Origin: Hemileia vastatrix
Taxonomy: Eukaryota; Basidiomycota; Pucciniomycetes; Pucciniales; Zaghouaniaceae
Reading direction: 5' to 3'
NCBI GenBank assembly: GCA_030280995.1
Contig: JASXTE010000016.1
Location: 21,268,501 to 21,332,500, forward strand
DNA: 64,000 bases
Under the pieces are notes generated by a model that saw nothing but the letters and a program-made list of their open reading frames with translations, was not told where the DNA came from and did not search any database. Within the stretch, counting starts at the first letter, position 1. Each line of letters begins with the position of its first letter. A program made the translations under genes and the position numbers. Positions 37,111 through 49,080 of the stretch are shown piece by piece.

Positions 37111-39517
37111 AACTTCATCAGCGTCTTCATTTTGTTCAACAAGATGAATTTTCTTGTCACAAACGTGACCCTTCTGCCACGGTTTGTTACATTTATAACA
37201 AGTATTTGTTGCATATTTTTTAGGTGCAACTGGGGCAGAGGGTTTACCAGATTTTTCTGGGAGCTTTGTAGAAGTTTTATTCTGATCATTATAAGATTTA
37301 CCAAGGTAATTCTTTGGTTCATATCTATAGTTGAGTAGTACCTCATTACAGATATTAATGAAAGAAGAATTTTCCCTTACATGCTCAGTTCTAGCCACAA
37401 TCAAATCTCTAAGAGAATTTGGTAATTTATACAATATTTTATCTCTCCAAATATCATAATCCATCTTTGGATCAATTTCTCTTAGGATTTTTTTCAGTTT
37501 CATAAGAAAACCAATGGGCTTTTCAACAGAGGAGGGTAAATATCTAGTATTCTCATACAGTCGTTGCTGAGATAACCTGAATTTTGAACCACCAAACTGA
37601 TTCTCAATCAAGGATTTCCAATCATTCCATGTATAATGATTGTCATCTAAAAGAACAGATTCATACCACATCAAGGCTACATTGGAAAATAAAGAAATTA
37701 GCTTAGAAACAATTTACTCATCAGGTAGTTTATAAGATCTCTTTAAATTATCAATTCTTTGGATAAAGTTTTGCCAATCAGAGGAAGAATCACCATCAAA
37801 GGTAGGATATTGGTCTAACTTAGGCCAATTTTTCTGACTACTTGGATGGTCTACTTTTTTGTTTGAATTATTCATTATTAATACTTCCTGAAGTCTAGCC
37901 AGGTGTTCAGAAATTTCATTATTTACAGAAACTGCTGGTGCATGACCATCACAAGATTTTTTGCTATTAGCAAAAGATTTTACAGACTCATTGTCAGTTT
38001 GTTTAATGGTTGAAATATGAAGAAGAAAAGATGAACTTTGCTCAGGTTTTTTTCCTTTATTTTTATGCAGCTTATTGACAGCATTCTCATTCAATTCATT
38101 ATTTATGGTTAAGGTTGAGAATTTTTCCTGCAGGTCAGACACATAGTTTCTTATTCTTGGAATTTCAGACATATGGTCATTTACTTTTGCAAGAGATAGA
38201 ACATTTCTGTCCTCAGAAACTGAGTGTTTGGCACTTAGTGCATGGAAATCATTTCTTAGCTTTTTAAACTCATTTTTCAGAGATTTAATTTCTTTTTTAA
38301 TGAATAATTTTCTTCAATAAGGGGTTTCAATTCACTCAAGGTCTTATGTAGACTGATATTTCTACCTGAGATAGCTCTATGGTCACTTCTTATTTGTTTT
38401 TGTTGACTAAGAATAATATTCAAGGTTTCTTTGATATTTAAATAAGCTGTATCTTTTACAGAAGAGCTCACTTTACATTGCAAGTGTAACTTATTTAATC
38501 TATCTTTTCATGGATTAACACATCTCTCAAATGTTTGTCTTTCACAACATTAAAATCAAGGGTATCTTTCAATATTTCCTCAGAAGTTCTTTCAATTAAG
38601 GTATAGATTTCAGGGGGAACAGAATCATTTTTAATTGCAAGAGAAGGATTAATTAAAGAAGTAGAAGTTAAATGTAAAGGTTCATCAAATGACAATTTGC
38701 TAATTACATCAATAGGGCTACTAGTTACAGGAAGCTTTTTAACAGGTTTAACTGTTCTTTCACCATGTTCAAATATATTACCTGCAGAAGAAGTTTTATT
38801 AGAAAACATACCCAAGTGACTATCAACCAAATTACTTACCATGGCAGAGGAGGAAACTTCCCCTGAGACTGGGTTTGGGATTGTGCTTGGGCCTTCTTTC
38901 TCCTGCCTTGTTGGTAGGGATGAGGAGGTGGATGGAAATTGGGTGTTCTGGATGGGCCAGGCTGATTATGAGGAGGGTGTTGCACATTCTGTTGGTAGTG
39001 ACTCATTAGATAATCCCATTTCCATTGCTCTACTTCCATAGTATTTGGATTTTGGATGGTTGAGCTGGGTGGCTGTGAAGGTTGAGCCTGAAACTGAGGC
39101 TGATTGGGAGGCAACTGAGGAGGGGCCTGGGCCTGATTTTGGTTCCTGAGTTCTTGAACCTGATCCCACAAGGTGTCTACTTTTGCTTTGTACCTCATAT
39201 TTTCTGTCTTCAGCTCTTTTATATGACTGGACAGGTTGCTGATTTGTTGTGGTAGAGGAAGCTTTTTTATTTTGAATCCTTTTGGAAGACCTTCTTGAGG
39301 TACTAGAGGCTTTACTTCCTTCTGTTTTGCTGGGGGAAGGGGGTTTGGATTATTTACTTCTCCTGTCATTTCCACATCCTGAAGTATGTGAATTTTTTGT
39401 GTTAGCATAAGATTTTTTATGTTCAACTTTAGAAGAACTCACAGTATCAGCATCATAGTCAATTTCAATTTCATCCACTTGCATGTTATCCATTTTTTCA
39501 GCCAAATTGTTGGACAT
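37111..39517 (-). pseudogene. Element A gag region (broken)
   Basis: Starts at the ATG of MSNNLAEKMDN (39517). Seen in order: an acidic N-terminus, a frameshift near 39,420, a Pro/Gln-rich stretch preceded by a coiled-coil-like segment (39,000-39,250), further breaks near 38,840, 38,490 and 38,280, a capsid-like domain (LMWYESVLLDDN ... SLRDLIVARTEHV) and a zinc knuckle CYKCNKPWQKGHVC near 37,160-37,200. A TAA at about 37,714 interrupts the start of the capsid-like domain, and element B has a TAA at the identical codon. Gag would package element RNA. Confidence 0.85.
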
Positions 39518-40192
39518 AATAGTGGGAAGATTAATTAACTTTTTAAAAAAATAATAATAAAAGTTAGTTAATAATTGCTCCAAAAATAAAATAAAAAATT
39601 TATTAATTAAATTATAAAAAAATTTTTTTTAATATAAAGTAATAATTATAAAAAATTAATTAATAAAATGGATTGCAAGGTTAAATTGGGAATTAACAAT
39701 CAACTTAATTCAACCAATTAATTACCAATATTAAATATGGCAATAAATTTGGGACTAAGTAAAAAGTACTTTTAAGTCAACCAAAATTAACAATAATTAA
39801 TAATAAAAAAAATTAATTTAATAATTCAATTTGTATTAATAATAATGTCAATTCTTCTAGGACTAACAGGATTTAACACTCTATAATGGTCAACTAGGAA
39901 GAAAAAAATTTATAATTGAACACTTACACTCAGTGAATCAGCAATTAAGCCACAATCACTGTTATTGCAGTATTAATATAGTAATATGAGTGAGAGGTGC
40001 AAAGGAGAACTTACTATAGTGATTGAAAAATTACTTCAAAATAATATGAGAATTAAAATAACTTAAACCTAAGAAATCGAACCCAAGTTCGAAACACGGT
40101 CGCAGCAAAAGTTTCTTTTTTGCTAGGTGGTCCGTGCGTTTGTTGTTATTTGCCAGGCTCGATCGTCATTGTCGTTTGGAAAGGCCCTCAGT
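39518..40192 (-). other. Element A 5' internal leader
   Basis: Untranslated, AT-rich sequence between the 5' LTR and the gag start. No recognisable primer-binding site; a small inverted repeat CGAAC-TTGG-GTTCG lies near 40,090. Confidence 0.6.
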
Positions 40193-41444
40193 TGTCGGTC
40201 AGTCATCTAGAAGAGAGGAAGAAAAATGGGAAGAAGTAGAAGAGGAGAAGGAGGAAATGATTATGGGTAGTAAAAGAAATAAAAATTATAAAAATTATTT
40301 AATTAATTGAGGAGAATCAACGATGGTTTTCTTGAGAGGTGACAAAAGTGAGGTTCTTATTAAATAATAATATTATTCTAATGTAAGGGCTATGCGCGGT
40401 GGACCCTGTGATCACTATCAGACTTAAAGCAACCTTTCAATTGTTATATAGAATTTTTAATTAGAATTTTATTACTAATAAAAAGAATATAAACGTAATG
40501 TAAAAGTGTATTTAATTTGTTGATTGTATAATAAGTGATGCCTCTACAGGGGATTATTCAAGGCCCTTTTATGGGCAATGGTCCCCTGAAGTGCTAAAAA
40601 TGACTATATACAAAAGAGTAATGAAGTAAAACAAAAAGATAAGAGTAGACATTTGTAACATAGTAACTAAGAGAAAAATATACAAAAAATAACAAGTATT
40701 CCAATTAAGACTGTAAAATTCCCATCCCAAATTCCCCAAATTACTTTCTATAGATTAATAAGTAACTAAACAACCATGTGATCTACTAACTATGGGAAAA
40801 ACAAATCAAAACAAGTAATACAATCTGTTTTCAGTATTTCTAAGTGAAACAATTGACATGTTTTGATGCAACAAGGTATGCAATCAATTTAATTCAGCAT
40901 AAGTTTATATAATTTAATTGTTTTCACTTATGTAGTTAAATACTAGTTAACTGAAACAATTAATTAAATTACTTTGAGGAATTATAATACTATTTTATAA
41001 AATAAGTATTATAATTTATTTAATTTTCTTTCTGACACAATTAAGGGTCAAAAGAAGCGCCATTACTTATTGTTTAATACTATATGAAAGATGTAATTTA
41101 ATATATAAATGTAAATAATTAATTTAAATATATTATAAGTCAATTTTACACTTATAATTATAATATATATTTTTAATTAATTAAATATAAATTTATAATT
41201 ATTAAATACATAAAAATGTGCCATTTATTTGTAGAATATAAAATATATTATGTTTAATTTAAATGTATAAAATTTATATAAATAATAAAATCAATATAAC
41301 ACTTATATGTAATAAGATATTTATATAATTTTATTATGCAATAAAATATTAATTTATATACATTAAATATAATTCATACGCCCTCTTTCAGGTTCTATAA
41401 GGTAACACATCATTTACTGGGCTCCTGGAATAGCCTGGCTGACA
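40193..41444 (-). repeat. 5' LTR of element A
   Basis: Begins TGTCGGTCAGTC and ends TAGCCTGGCTGACA. The TATA-like motif reads CATAAAAGGGCC on the minus strand near 40,565. It is highly similar to 32069-33320, suggesting a fairly recent insertion. Confidence 0.92.
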
Positions 41445-41815
41445 AAACTTATGGTAAGCCTGTTTAATTTTTAATTTTTGGGTTGTAACCCCCAAATTTA
41501 AGAAACTATAAATCAAGTTGTACTCATAGTGGTAAACTATTCACAAAAATATAATTATCACTTTTTGAGTTTGGCACCCCAAAATTTGCTATTTTAAAAT
41601 AAGTGAAGCTCAAAGTAGGAAATTAAGCAAGGTATGTGTATTTTTCACTGATTATGTTGGACCCCTCAAAAATAAGTAATTATCAAGTGGGTGCTACTTG
41701 AAGTGGGAAATATTTCACACTTCACATAATTTTCACTTATTGTGTTAGACTTCCATAAATTTTTTATTTGAATATAAGTGAAACTCATAGTGGCATATCA
41801 CTCTAATTTAATAAT
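41445..41815. repeat. ~100-bp tandem array, segment 4 (second subfamily)
   Basis: About four diverged units between elements A and B, of the same type as 31,030-32,068 (GGGTT-G-ACCCC, CACTTTTTG and similar words). Confidence 0.7.
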
Positions 41816-42527
41816 TTTCAGAGAGTTCTTTTGTTCTAAAAGGTAATTCCAGCGGTCCAACAGTAGTAAAGGTTAAGATAACTCAAGATTTCAAGATTTG
41901 GGGTACATATTTAATCTTTATATTTTACTCAATTCAAAATGTAAATAATGTAATTATTATTATTACTTTATGATTTAGAATATTTAATTGTAAATACTAA
42001 CAAACTTGTAATAGTAGTAATTGTATTTACTTTGTATTTATAATTTTAATGTAAGTAAAGAATGGAAAGAATGAAACAACAAAATTGAGGGGCCTTACAT
42101 AGGCAAAAGAGAGAGAAAAAATATGGCACAACATACTACATACAAGAACATAACAGGGAGAAATTACCACAATTAAATTTCAAATTAAAATATTATTAGA
42201 AAGAATGTACTGTACACATTATTTCCTGTACATTTAAAGGGTAGCAAAATATTTTATTGATCTTTATTTTTTAGATATTAAAAATTAAAATTCTGTATTA
42301 TTCTATTTCAATCTACTTTTCAGCTGTCATGAGGACACTGTCAAGGAGTAAAAAAATGAAGAAACCATTATTATTATATATTTAATTAATTTTAATTATT
42401 GAATAATTAAAATATTATAAGTAATTATAAAGTAAATATAGCTAATAATGTAATAGGTAAAGACATAGCTCTACTCTAGTAAATATTTATAATTATTTAC
42501 TGGGTAGGTCTAGTAGCCTGGCTGACA
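41816..42527 (-). repeat. 3' LTR of element B
   Basis: Starts TTTCAGAGAG, ends TAGTAGCCTGGCTGACA. It aligns with 50250-50297 plus 51590-52254. It is followed by the polypurine tract GGAGTGAGGTAG (minus strand, 42528-42539). Confidence 0.88.
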
Positions 42528-45500
42528 CTACCTCACTCCAAAAAAAATAATAATAATACAAATGCTATTATTTTTTCTTTTTATATCTCTTTAGTAGAGC
42601 AGGAAGGTTAGATATCTCTTTCCCAGGTATCCAAGAATCATATTCAAAATATTTATTCTTGAATCTCAATAAGTATTCAGTACTTTTCTCAGAAGTAATA
42701 ATTCTGTCATTTAGAATCTTATCAATTTCTGATGTCTCAGTGATTTCATTAAGAGTTTTCTTTGGTCTTCCCCTCCTTTTTGGAAATAAATCACTATTGG
42801 ATGTGTAAGGTTTCAAAGTAGATATTTTAAAAACCTGATGTTTTCTTTCATATGAATAGTAAAGGATAAATTAAACTGCATTATCACCAGTCATTCTTTT
42901 GACAACAAATGTACCTTCAAAGGGGTCTTTTGATTTGTTATTACCTTGAAAATTGAAGTGGTTTGTAGAAATCAGTACTTCATCACCCTTCTTAAAGGTG
43001 CATTCTTTATGATATTTGTCCCACCTCTTCTTCTCATACTCAAAAATTTCTCAACCCATTTTTGAGCATGACTTCTACAAAGTTGTTGCATTTGAAGAAA
43101 AGATTTTACACCAGGATGTAAATCCAAGTTAGGTATTTTATTATTGAGAATTTGGGAAGGAGTATTTGGAGCATATCCAAATGAGAGCTCAAAAGGCCTT
43201 CTTTGAGTAAAAGAGTGAACAGTGCTATTATAAGAAAACCTTAGACCAGGAAGTAGGGTGACCCAATCATGAGTGAACTTGCCATTGTCTTTATACTAAA
43301 GGCCAAAGGCAAAATACCTTATTATCATGTCTTCTAAAGTCTGAATCATCCTCTCAACTAATCTGTCAGTTTGAGGGTGATGGGAAGTAGAAAGCTTCAT
43401 ATCACAACCACAAAAATCCATCAGAGACATCTAAAATTCAGAAGTAAATTTAGGGTCTCTTTCAGAGATTTTTTCCTTTGGGAAACTAGAAGTATTAAAC
43501 ATATGAACCCACCACAAGAAGGCTTATTATTTAGTGGAAACATCTTTGTGAGTAGGAATGAATTCACACATTTTTGTAAATCTGTCCACAATAACCCAGC
43601 AAGAGTTACAACTGTCTTTTCCAGAAATGGATAGTCCAGGTACAAAGTCCATACTTATAATTTTCAGTGGTGCATCAGGAGATTCAATATGTTGCATTAA
43701 TACAGCTCTTTTCCAAGTTAATCTCTTTTATTTATGGAAAGAATCATGGTATCCAGCATATATTTTGGTGTCTTCAGACATATTAGCCCACTAAGCATTG
43801 TTCTTAAGTTTAATCAATGTTTTTTTGAGATCAAAATGTCTTTCCAATATGTCATCATGACAGATTTTCAAGATTCTTTCTTTCATAGAAGGATGAATAA
43901 CAATTACATTACTCAACTTTCCTCTATAATAGATGTAGCCTTCATCAATTGAAAATTTTCTTCTGTCCAAAGAATTTTGGTACTTTTGTATTTTAACTAC
44001 CTTTTCAATATTATTCATTTTTAAAAGGGTAAAGATATTGTGTTCGATATCTTTTCTCTTTGTGTAGGAAGCTGGATAAGGCTTCTTTTTTAAAATAGGT
44101 TTTATTGCAGAAAATAGACAAGATAATGAAAGCTTCATCTCTTCTTTGATCAATCTTAGTTCATGTGACCCATGAGTAAAGGCCATAGAAAAATATTTTA
44201 TCAACTTAATGATGGAATCTTTTTCCTCACCAGAAAGTTGTTCTCAAAAAAAAGCTTTTTAAATTTCAGAAATGAGAGCAGACATTTCTTTTGTAGATCT
44301 TCCTTTATATTGAACCACAGAATTACATGTGTTCAATACTAATGTTATTCATTTTTTGGGGAAGAAATTTTAAATTTTCTCTTCCCTTTCAGTCCCATTG
44401 TGAAGAATTGGTTTGAAGTATCAAATTTAATTTCAAATTTGGTTAATATATCATTTCTCACAATGAACCAATTGCTTATGTTATCATTTTACATAACTAA
44501 AAAGTCACATATAGCTCTTAAAAAGCCATTGCTAAATTTGAAAAATAATGTAGCCATGTATTTATCAATGGGGGACAAAATAGAGCCATAACCTCTCCAA
44601 TTTTCAGAAGTGATAGACATAAGTTTTTATTTATAATTCTGATCAGATGAAGCAAGTTCTTTTTCAGATATAACACTTCCTCCAGCTCCAGAATCTAAAA
44701 CAATCTCAATGTTTTTTCTATTAATCAAGACTGGTGCCTTGAGAGGGGTAGTAATTACTGAGGTTTCCTCAAGATTTATTATGAATTCAGCATCTTCAAC
44801 TCTGAACTAATCATTTTTATCATTGTCAATATTCTTTAAATATTGAATATCTTCCTCCAGCATAAAGATTTTCTGGTGAGATTCATAAGATTTGTTGCTT
44901 GAAAATTCACTTGAAGTATCATCCTGTGAAACTGTGTCATCTTCAGGCTTCTCTTTTTTTTCAACAAGGTTTTATTTCTTATCATAAACATGCATTTTCT
45001 TCCAAGGCTTTCTGCATTTAAATTTATTATTTTTTGCATATTTTTTAAGTTCAATAGGTGCAGAAGTTTTACCAACACTTTCTAGAAGATTTTGTTGGTA
45101 ATTGAAGGGTTTCTCCAATGAAGGTCTAGGGATTGACTTCCCAGATTAATACCTGTTATTCAAAAGGACTTCATTACAAGTATTAAAAAAAGAAAAAGGT
45201 TTCCTTGAGAATTCAGTTCAGGAAACAGTTAAGTCTCTCAAAGACATTGGCAATTTAGAAAGGATCCTGTCTTTCCATGATTCATAATCCATGTTTGGAT
45301 ACATTGCTTTCAGGATTTTCTCTAGTTTCATAAGGAGCTCAATACGTTTTTCTGTAGAGGATGAGATATATCTGGATTCCTTATGCTGCCTTTGTTGGCC
45401 TAACCTAAACTTTGAACCACAAAATTGTGCTTTAACTAATTTTTTCCAATCCTCCCAAAAGTAATCATTATCATCCAAAAGGACAGATTCATACCACATC

Positions 45501-46986
45501 AGGGCATCATTGGAAAACAAAGAAATAAATTTAGACACAACTTATTCATCTGGTATTTTATAAGAATTTTTAAGATTATCGATTCTGTATATGAATTGCT
45601 GCCAATCAGAGGAAGAGTCACCATCAAATGTTGGATATTGTTCAAGTTTAGGCCAATTTCTATTATTTGAAGTAATTTACTTTTGGATTACCTGTTTCTG
45701 TGTATGAAGCAGCTGCAATTTTGTTAATTGAGAAGTAATCTCATTATTTAACACCTTTGTAGATGAATAGGGTGCATCATCAATTTTTGATGGAACCTCA
45801 AAAATATCTACAGGTTTCTCTTGTACTAATTTTTCTTTAGAAGAACTTTTCTCAGGTACATTTGTATTCTCCTGTGAAAAAGTTTCTTTCAGAGGAGTGT
45901 CAGAGTATTTTTGGTCATATAATAATGAGTTCAAAAGTTCTTCAATGTTTGCTAACCTAGTTTTCATCCTTGGAATACTAGTAAATGTCTTATTGATGGT
46001 AGCAAAAGATAATTGGCTCTTATGTTTTAAAGATGAATAATGATTATTTAGTTTTTTCAAATTTTATTTATGATCTTCTAGTAATTGGCACAAGATAGGC
46101 ACAGTCTCTTAAAATTTGGACAGATCATTTTTAATATTTTTCCACAAAGTAAATTCGTTATTACTTTTTTCATAATTTACCTTGTACATAAACTATTCAT
46201 CAGAAACCCTATTCAACTCACTTTTAAATTCCTGGTAATCTTTCTCAGCTATCAAGCTATTAAATATTTGTGTTAATAGCAGGTTTTTCATTATCTTATT
46301 TTTTGGTGATAATGTCTCTCAAATATTGGTCATCAATAGTTTCAACATCAGGGGAATCTCTCAGGATAGAGACAGAGTAATTCTTAAGAGTCTCATATAT
46401 TTCAGGATCATTTGATTTATTGACTATAGCCATATCTGGATTTATAATTGAGGTAGCAATTAAAACTAAAGGAATATTTACATGAGCAGAAAATTGATTA
46501 CTTAGTCTGCTAGAACTAGCTTCTACTGGTCTCAAAGTATCTTCTCCCATCCAAGAGTTACCTGAAAGAACTGAATCAGTTACAAGTAAAATAACTTGAG
46601 ACTCAATGGAGGACTTTACCATGGTTTTGGTAAAAAATTTATGTGGTTGTTTTTCTTTCTTCTTCCTCCTTGGTAAGGATGAGGAGGGGTTTGATTGAAT
46701 TGTTGGGGCCTGGGTGGACATGCTTGAGGAGCCTGTTTTATCTTCTAGGCTTGAAATTAGTCCCATTGAGTGATCAGCCACTCCCACTGCCATTTTTACA
46801 CTTCCACCTTTTCTTGTTGCTATGTAGGAGCCACTTGTGTAGGAGGTTTTGCTCCTTGTTTAGTTCTCTTCCTCTCTTGAAGAAAAGTCTCTATTCTTTT
46901 TACTCTTTCTTCTAGTAGTTCTCCCTTTGCCTTTGATCTGAGGTTCTCTGTTTTCAACTCCTTGATGTGACTTGAAAGGTTGTTTA

Positions 46987-47673
46987 TGTAAGACAAGGAC
47001 TTAGGGCAGCAATAGTAATCCCAAGTAAGCAGGTGGATGAGCTCAAGGGAGTACGAAGCAGTAAATACCTTAGGGCAGCAATAGTAATCCCAAGTAAGCA
47101 GGTGGATGAGCTCAAGGGAGTACGAAGCAGTAAATACCTGCAGGAGTCGTTGGTTAACTTTTATATTGCAAGTGGACTAGACAGTTTGTATAGGATAAGA
47201 CAAGGAAAGTGTAAAAAGTACCTTAGGGCAGCAATAGTAATCCCAAGTAAGCAGGTGGATGAGCTCAAGGGAGTACGAAGCAGTAAATACCTAAGGATCA
47301 TGAGATAGAGGATAGTAAATAACGGGAAGGAGGAGAGAAAGATAAGAAATACACACCTGCAGGAGTCGTTGGTTAACTGAGGAAAGATAGTAGTCGATAG
47401 ACCCTATTTAACCTCAAGAGACCAATGTCTACTGCAGGTGCGATGATTAGTTACATGTAGTGGGTTGATTAATTTCTAATTAATGTGGTAAGCAGGGAAA
47501 AGTAGATACGCTCAAATGCGTGATCTAGCAGAAAAAGCTATTACTAAACATTTTCGTGATGGGTGTAAATACAAGGGACAGTTATGCAGGAATTTCTAAT
47601 AGGAGTGTAATTACTAAGTGACAAAAGGTGAGAAGACAAAAAGGGAGGAAAAGTCATTGCGTCAATTCTAACA
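46987..47673. mobile_element. Solo LTR nested in element B gag
   Basis: 687 bp starting TGTAAGACAAGG and ending TTCTAACA, flanked by the perfect 5-bp duplication GTTTA (46982-46986; 47674-47678). The element B sequence resumes on both sides. Internally it holds three near-identical copies of a ~68-bp direct repeat. Confidence 0.8.
47003..47291. repeat. Three copies of a ~68-bp direct repeat inside the solo LTR
   Basis: The unit begins CTTAGGGCAGCAATAGTAAT and ends ACGAAGCAGTAAATAC, at about 47,003, 47,071 and 47,221. The first two are adjacent; the third is separated by ~85 bp. The ORF at 47033-47308 merely translates this repeat. Confidence 0.85.
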
Positions 47674-47732
47674 GTTTACCTGCTGCTGTACTGGTATTTA
47701 TTGATCTTGAAGCCTTTTGGAAGCTCTTCTAG

Positions 47733-48560
47733 TGTCACGCGCCACGTGACACTCGAGGAAAAAGCAGCTCATTAAATCAATAATATCGAGTTCTAAATCT
47801 ATACTCGAAGCGCAGAAAGCAATTCTCCATAGCAACTGCGATTCTCCTTTGTGTACTTACTATTCAACTGCGCTAGCCTAAACTCTAAATCTAAATTAGT
47901 CAATCTCTCAATAGTGTGCCTTAGTCTCAATTTCAATAAGCAATGCACAGCGCTATGATCAACGTAATAGTACATTAGTAGTTTTCATTAAAAGTTTGTT
48001 AATTAATTAAAAGGGGTAAATTGAGCATGGACAGATATTAGCGAAGAGGGTCTAAGTGTATGTTAGTAATGGTCTGTGGTATGGGAATGGTGTGAGGAGG
48101 AATAAAGGATATAAAAGGGTTGGGTATTTGGTTCGATATTCCTTAGAATTAAATTATAAAACGTATTTACATTTAATAGTGGTAAAATCTTTAAGTAAAA
48201 TCATTGTTATTGTATCTTTCTTTTATTTTCTCAATAATCATTTCTAAATCCTAAATCTTTGATTATTGAGTTTCCAACCCTTCGTGAGATCTTAAGAATT
48301 CCTATTACCTTTGAAACTATATTATAATTCTTCTCGAACATACCTCGAACCTGTAGCTCTTACTTTGAGTGACCTTCAAATCACTTCCTCGAATCATTCC
48401 TCTGTGCTTCAAAGAAGTTTCTAAATCCCTCATCTCACTTTCAGGAACATCCTCGACCTTGTGCGTAGGCTGTCCGGTGAAATCTAGAGGGAGCACCTGG
48501 GGCTTGGAGTCCTGAGGAGGTTTCTCTTTCTTGATCTCCACCTTGTGCATTTATACATCC
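47733..48560. mobile_element. Foreign insertion in element B, possible LTR-like fragment
   Basis: Element B homology stops at CTCTTCTAG and resumes near 48,560. The insert opens with TGTCACGCGCCACGTGACA, a near-perfect palindrome, and is less AT-rich than its surroundings. A TATA-like GATATAAAAGGG lies near 48,106. A 77-codon minus-strand frame at 48317-48550 (starts MHKVEIKKEKPPQDSK) has no homologue I recognise. The right boundary and target duplication are not clear, so it may be a truncated element or a captured gene piece. Confidence 0.45.
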
Positions 48561-48804
48561 TTCTTAGTTCAATAATTGATTAATTGGAGAAAATTTAGTA
48601 ATCAAAGGAGACCTTACAGAATTTTCATCATAATCAATTAGATAAAACTCCTCTTCACAGGTGGTAAAAACATCTAAATCAGCCATTATTTGAATAACTT
48701 GGGCTGAAAGAAAAATATTTTAATATTTTGCTAGTGATTATATTTTCTTTGTTTAAAAAAAATAAAAATTATAAAAAATATATATATCAATTTAAAATTT
48801 ATTA

Positions 48805-48945
48805 TTCATTACCAGGACTAATATTCAACTGAAATAATTAAATAATATATTGTTATTATTTATTACCAGGACTAATATTCAACTGAAATTATGAAATAAT
48901 ATATTAATTATCAGGACCAATAGTCAACTGAAATAATTAATTAAT
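48805..48945. repeat. Three short direct repeats in element B leader
   Basis: ATTACCAGGACTAATATTCA followed by ACTGAAAT occurs twice, and a third copy is diverged (ATCAGGACCAATAGTCAACT). Spacing is about 45-54 bp. Its position just upstream of the element's gag start (minus strand) suggests leader expansion. Confidence 0.75.
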
Positions 48946-49080
48946 ATAATTTTTAATCAAATAATTAAAATTATATTACCACTAGGACTAAGAACAATTT
49001 GTGCTCTATCCTGTTCAACTAGAAAAAAATAAAAATAAAAATATATACCAGACACCTCCCCCTGTAATCTGAGCAAGTAA

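Larger units (their letters stand above)
32069..41444 (-). mobile_element. Ty3/Gypsy chromovirus element A, full structure, inactivated coding region
   Basis: 9,376 bp with two 1,252-bp LTRs (32069-33320 and 40193-41444) of equal length and very similar sequence, flanked by the perfect 5-bp duplication AAACT (32064-32068; 41445-41449). Termini are TGTC...GACA, with the outer left end mutated to TTTC. The minus strand encodes Gag, protease, reverse transcriptase, RNase H, integrase and a C-terminal chromodomain. A few stops and frameshifts make it non-autonomous. No TGG-type primer-binding site follows the 5' LTR, where the minus strand reads ACTGAGGGCC; priming is unknown. It is inserted in the ~100-bp array. 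Confidence 0.92.
42562..48686 (-). pseudogene. Element B gag-pol remnants, RT and RNase H deleted
   Basis: The Gag start matching element A is at 48686 (MADLDVFTTCEEEFYLIDYD; compare the IDYDAD of A). Further Gag pieces are at 45,677-46,797, a capsid-like domain at 45,218-45,538, a damaged zinc knuckle near 45,000, a protease DSGAGGS near 44,690, a pre-RT segment at 44,000-44,210, an integrase at 43,050-43,950 and a good chromodomain at 42,568-42,816 (ILNDRIITSE ... EYDSWIPGKEISNLPALL). Near 44,000 the protein jumps from the segment preceding the RT (NNIEKV) to a segment just before the integrase zinc domain (SIDEGYIYYRGKL), about 1.4 kb of RT/RNase H being absent relative to A. Numerous stops. 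Clearly non-functional. Confidence 0.85.

Noticed and set aside
40080..40145. tRNA-like sequence (GGGTTCGATTTC resembles a B box) in the leader of element A
   Set aside because: The T, anticodon and acceptor stems do not pair; CGAAC-TTGG-GTTCG is only a short hairpin.
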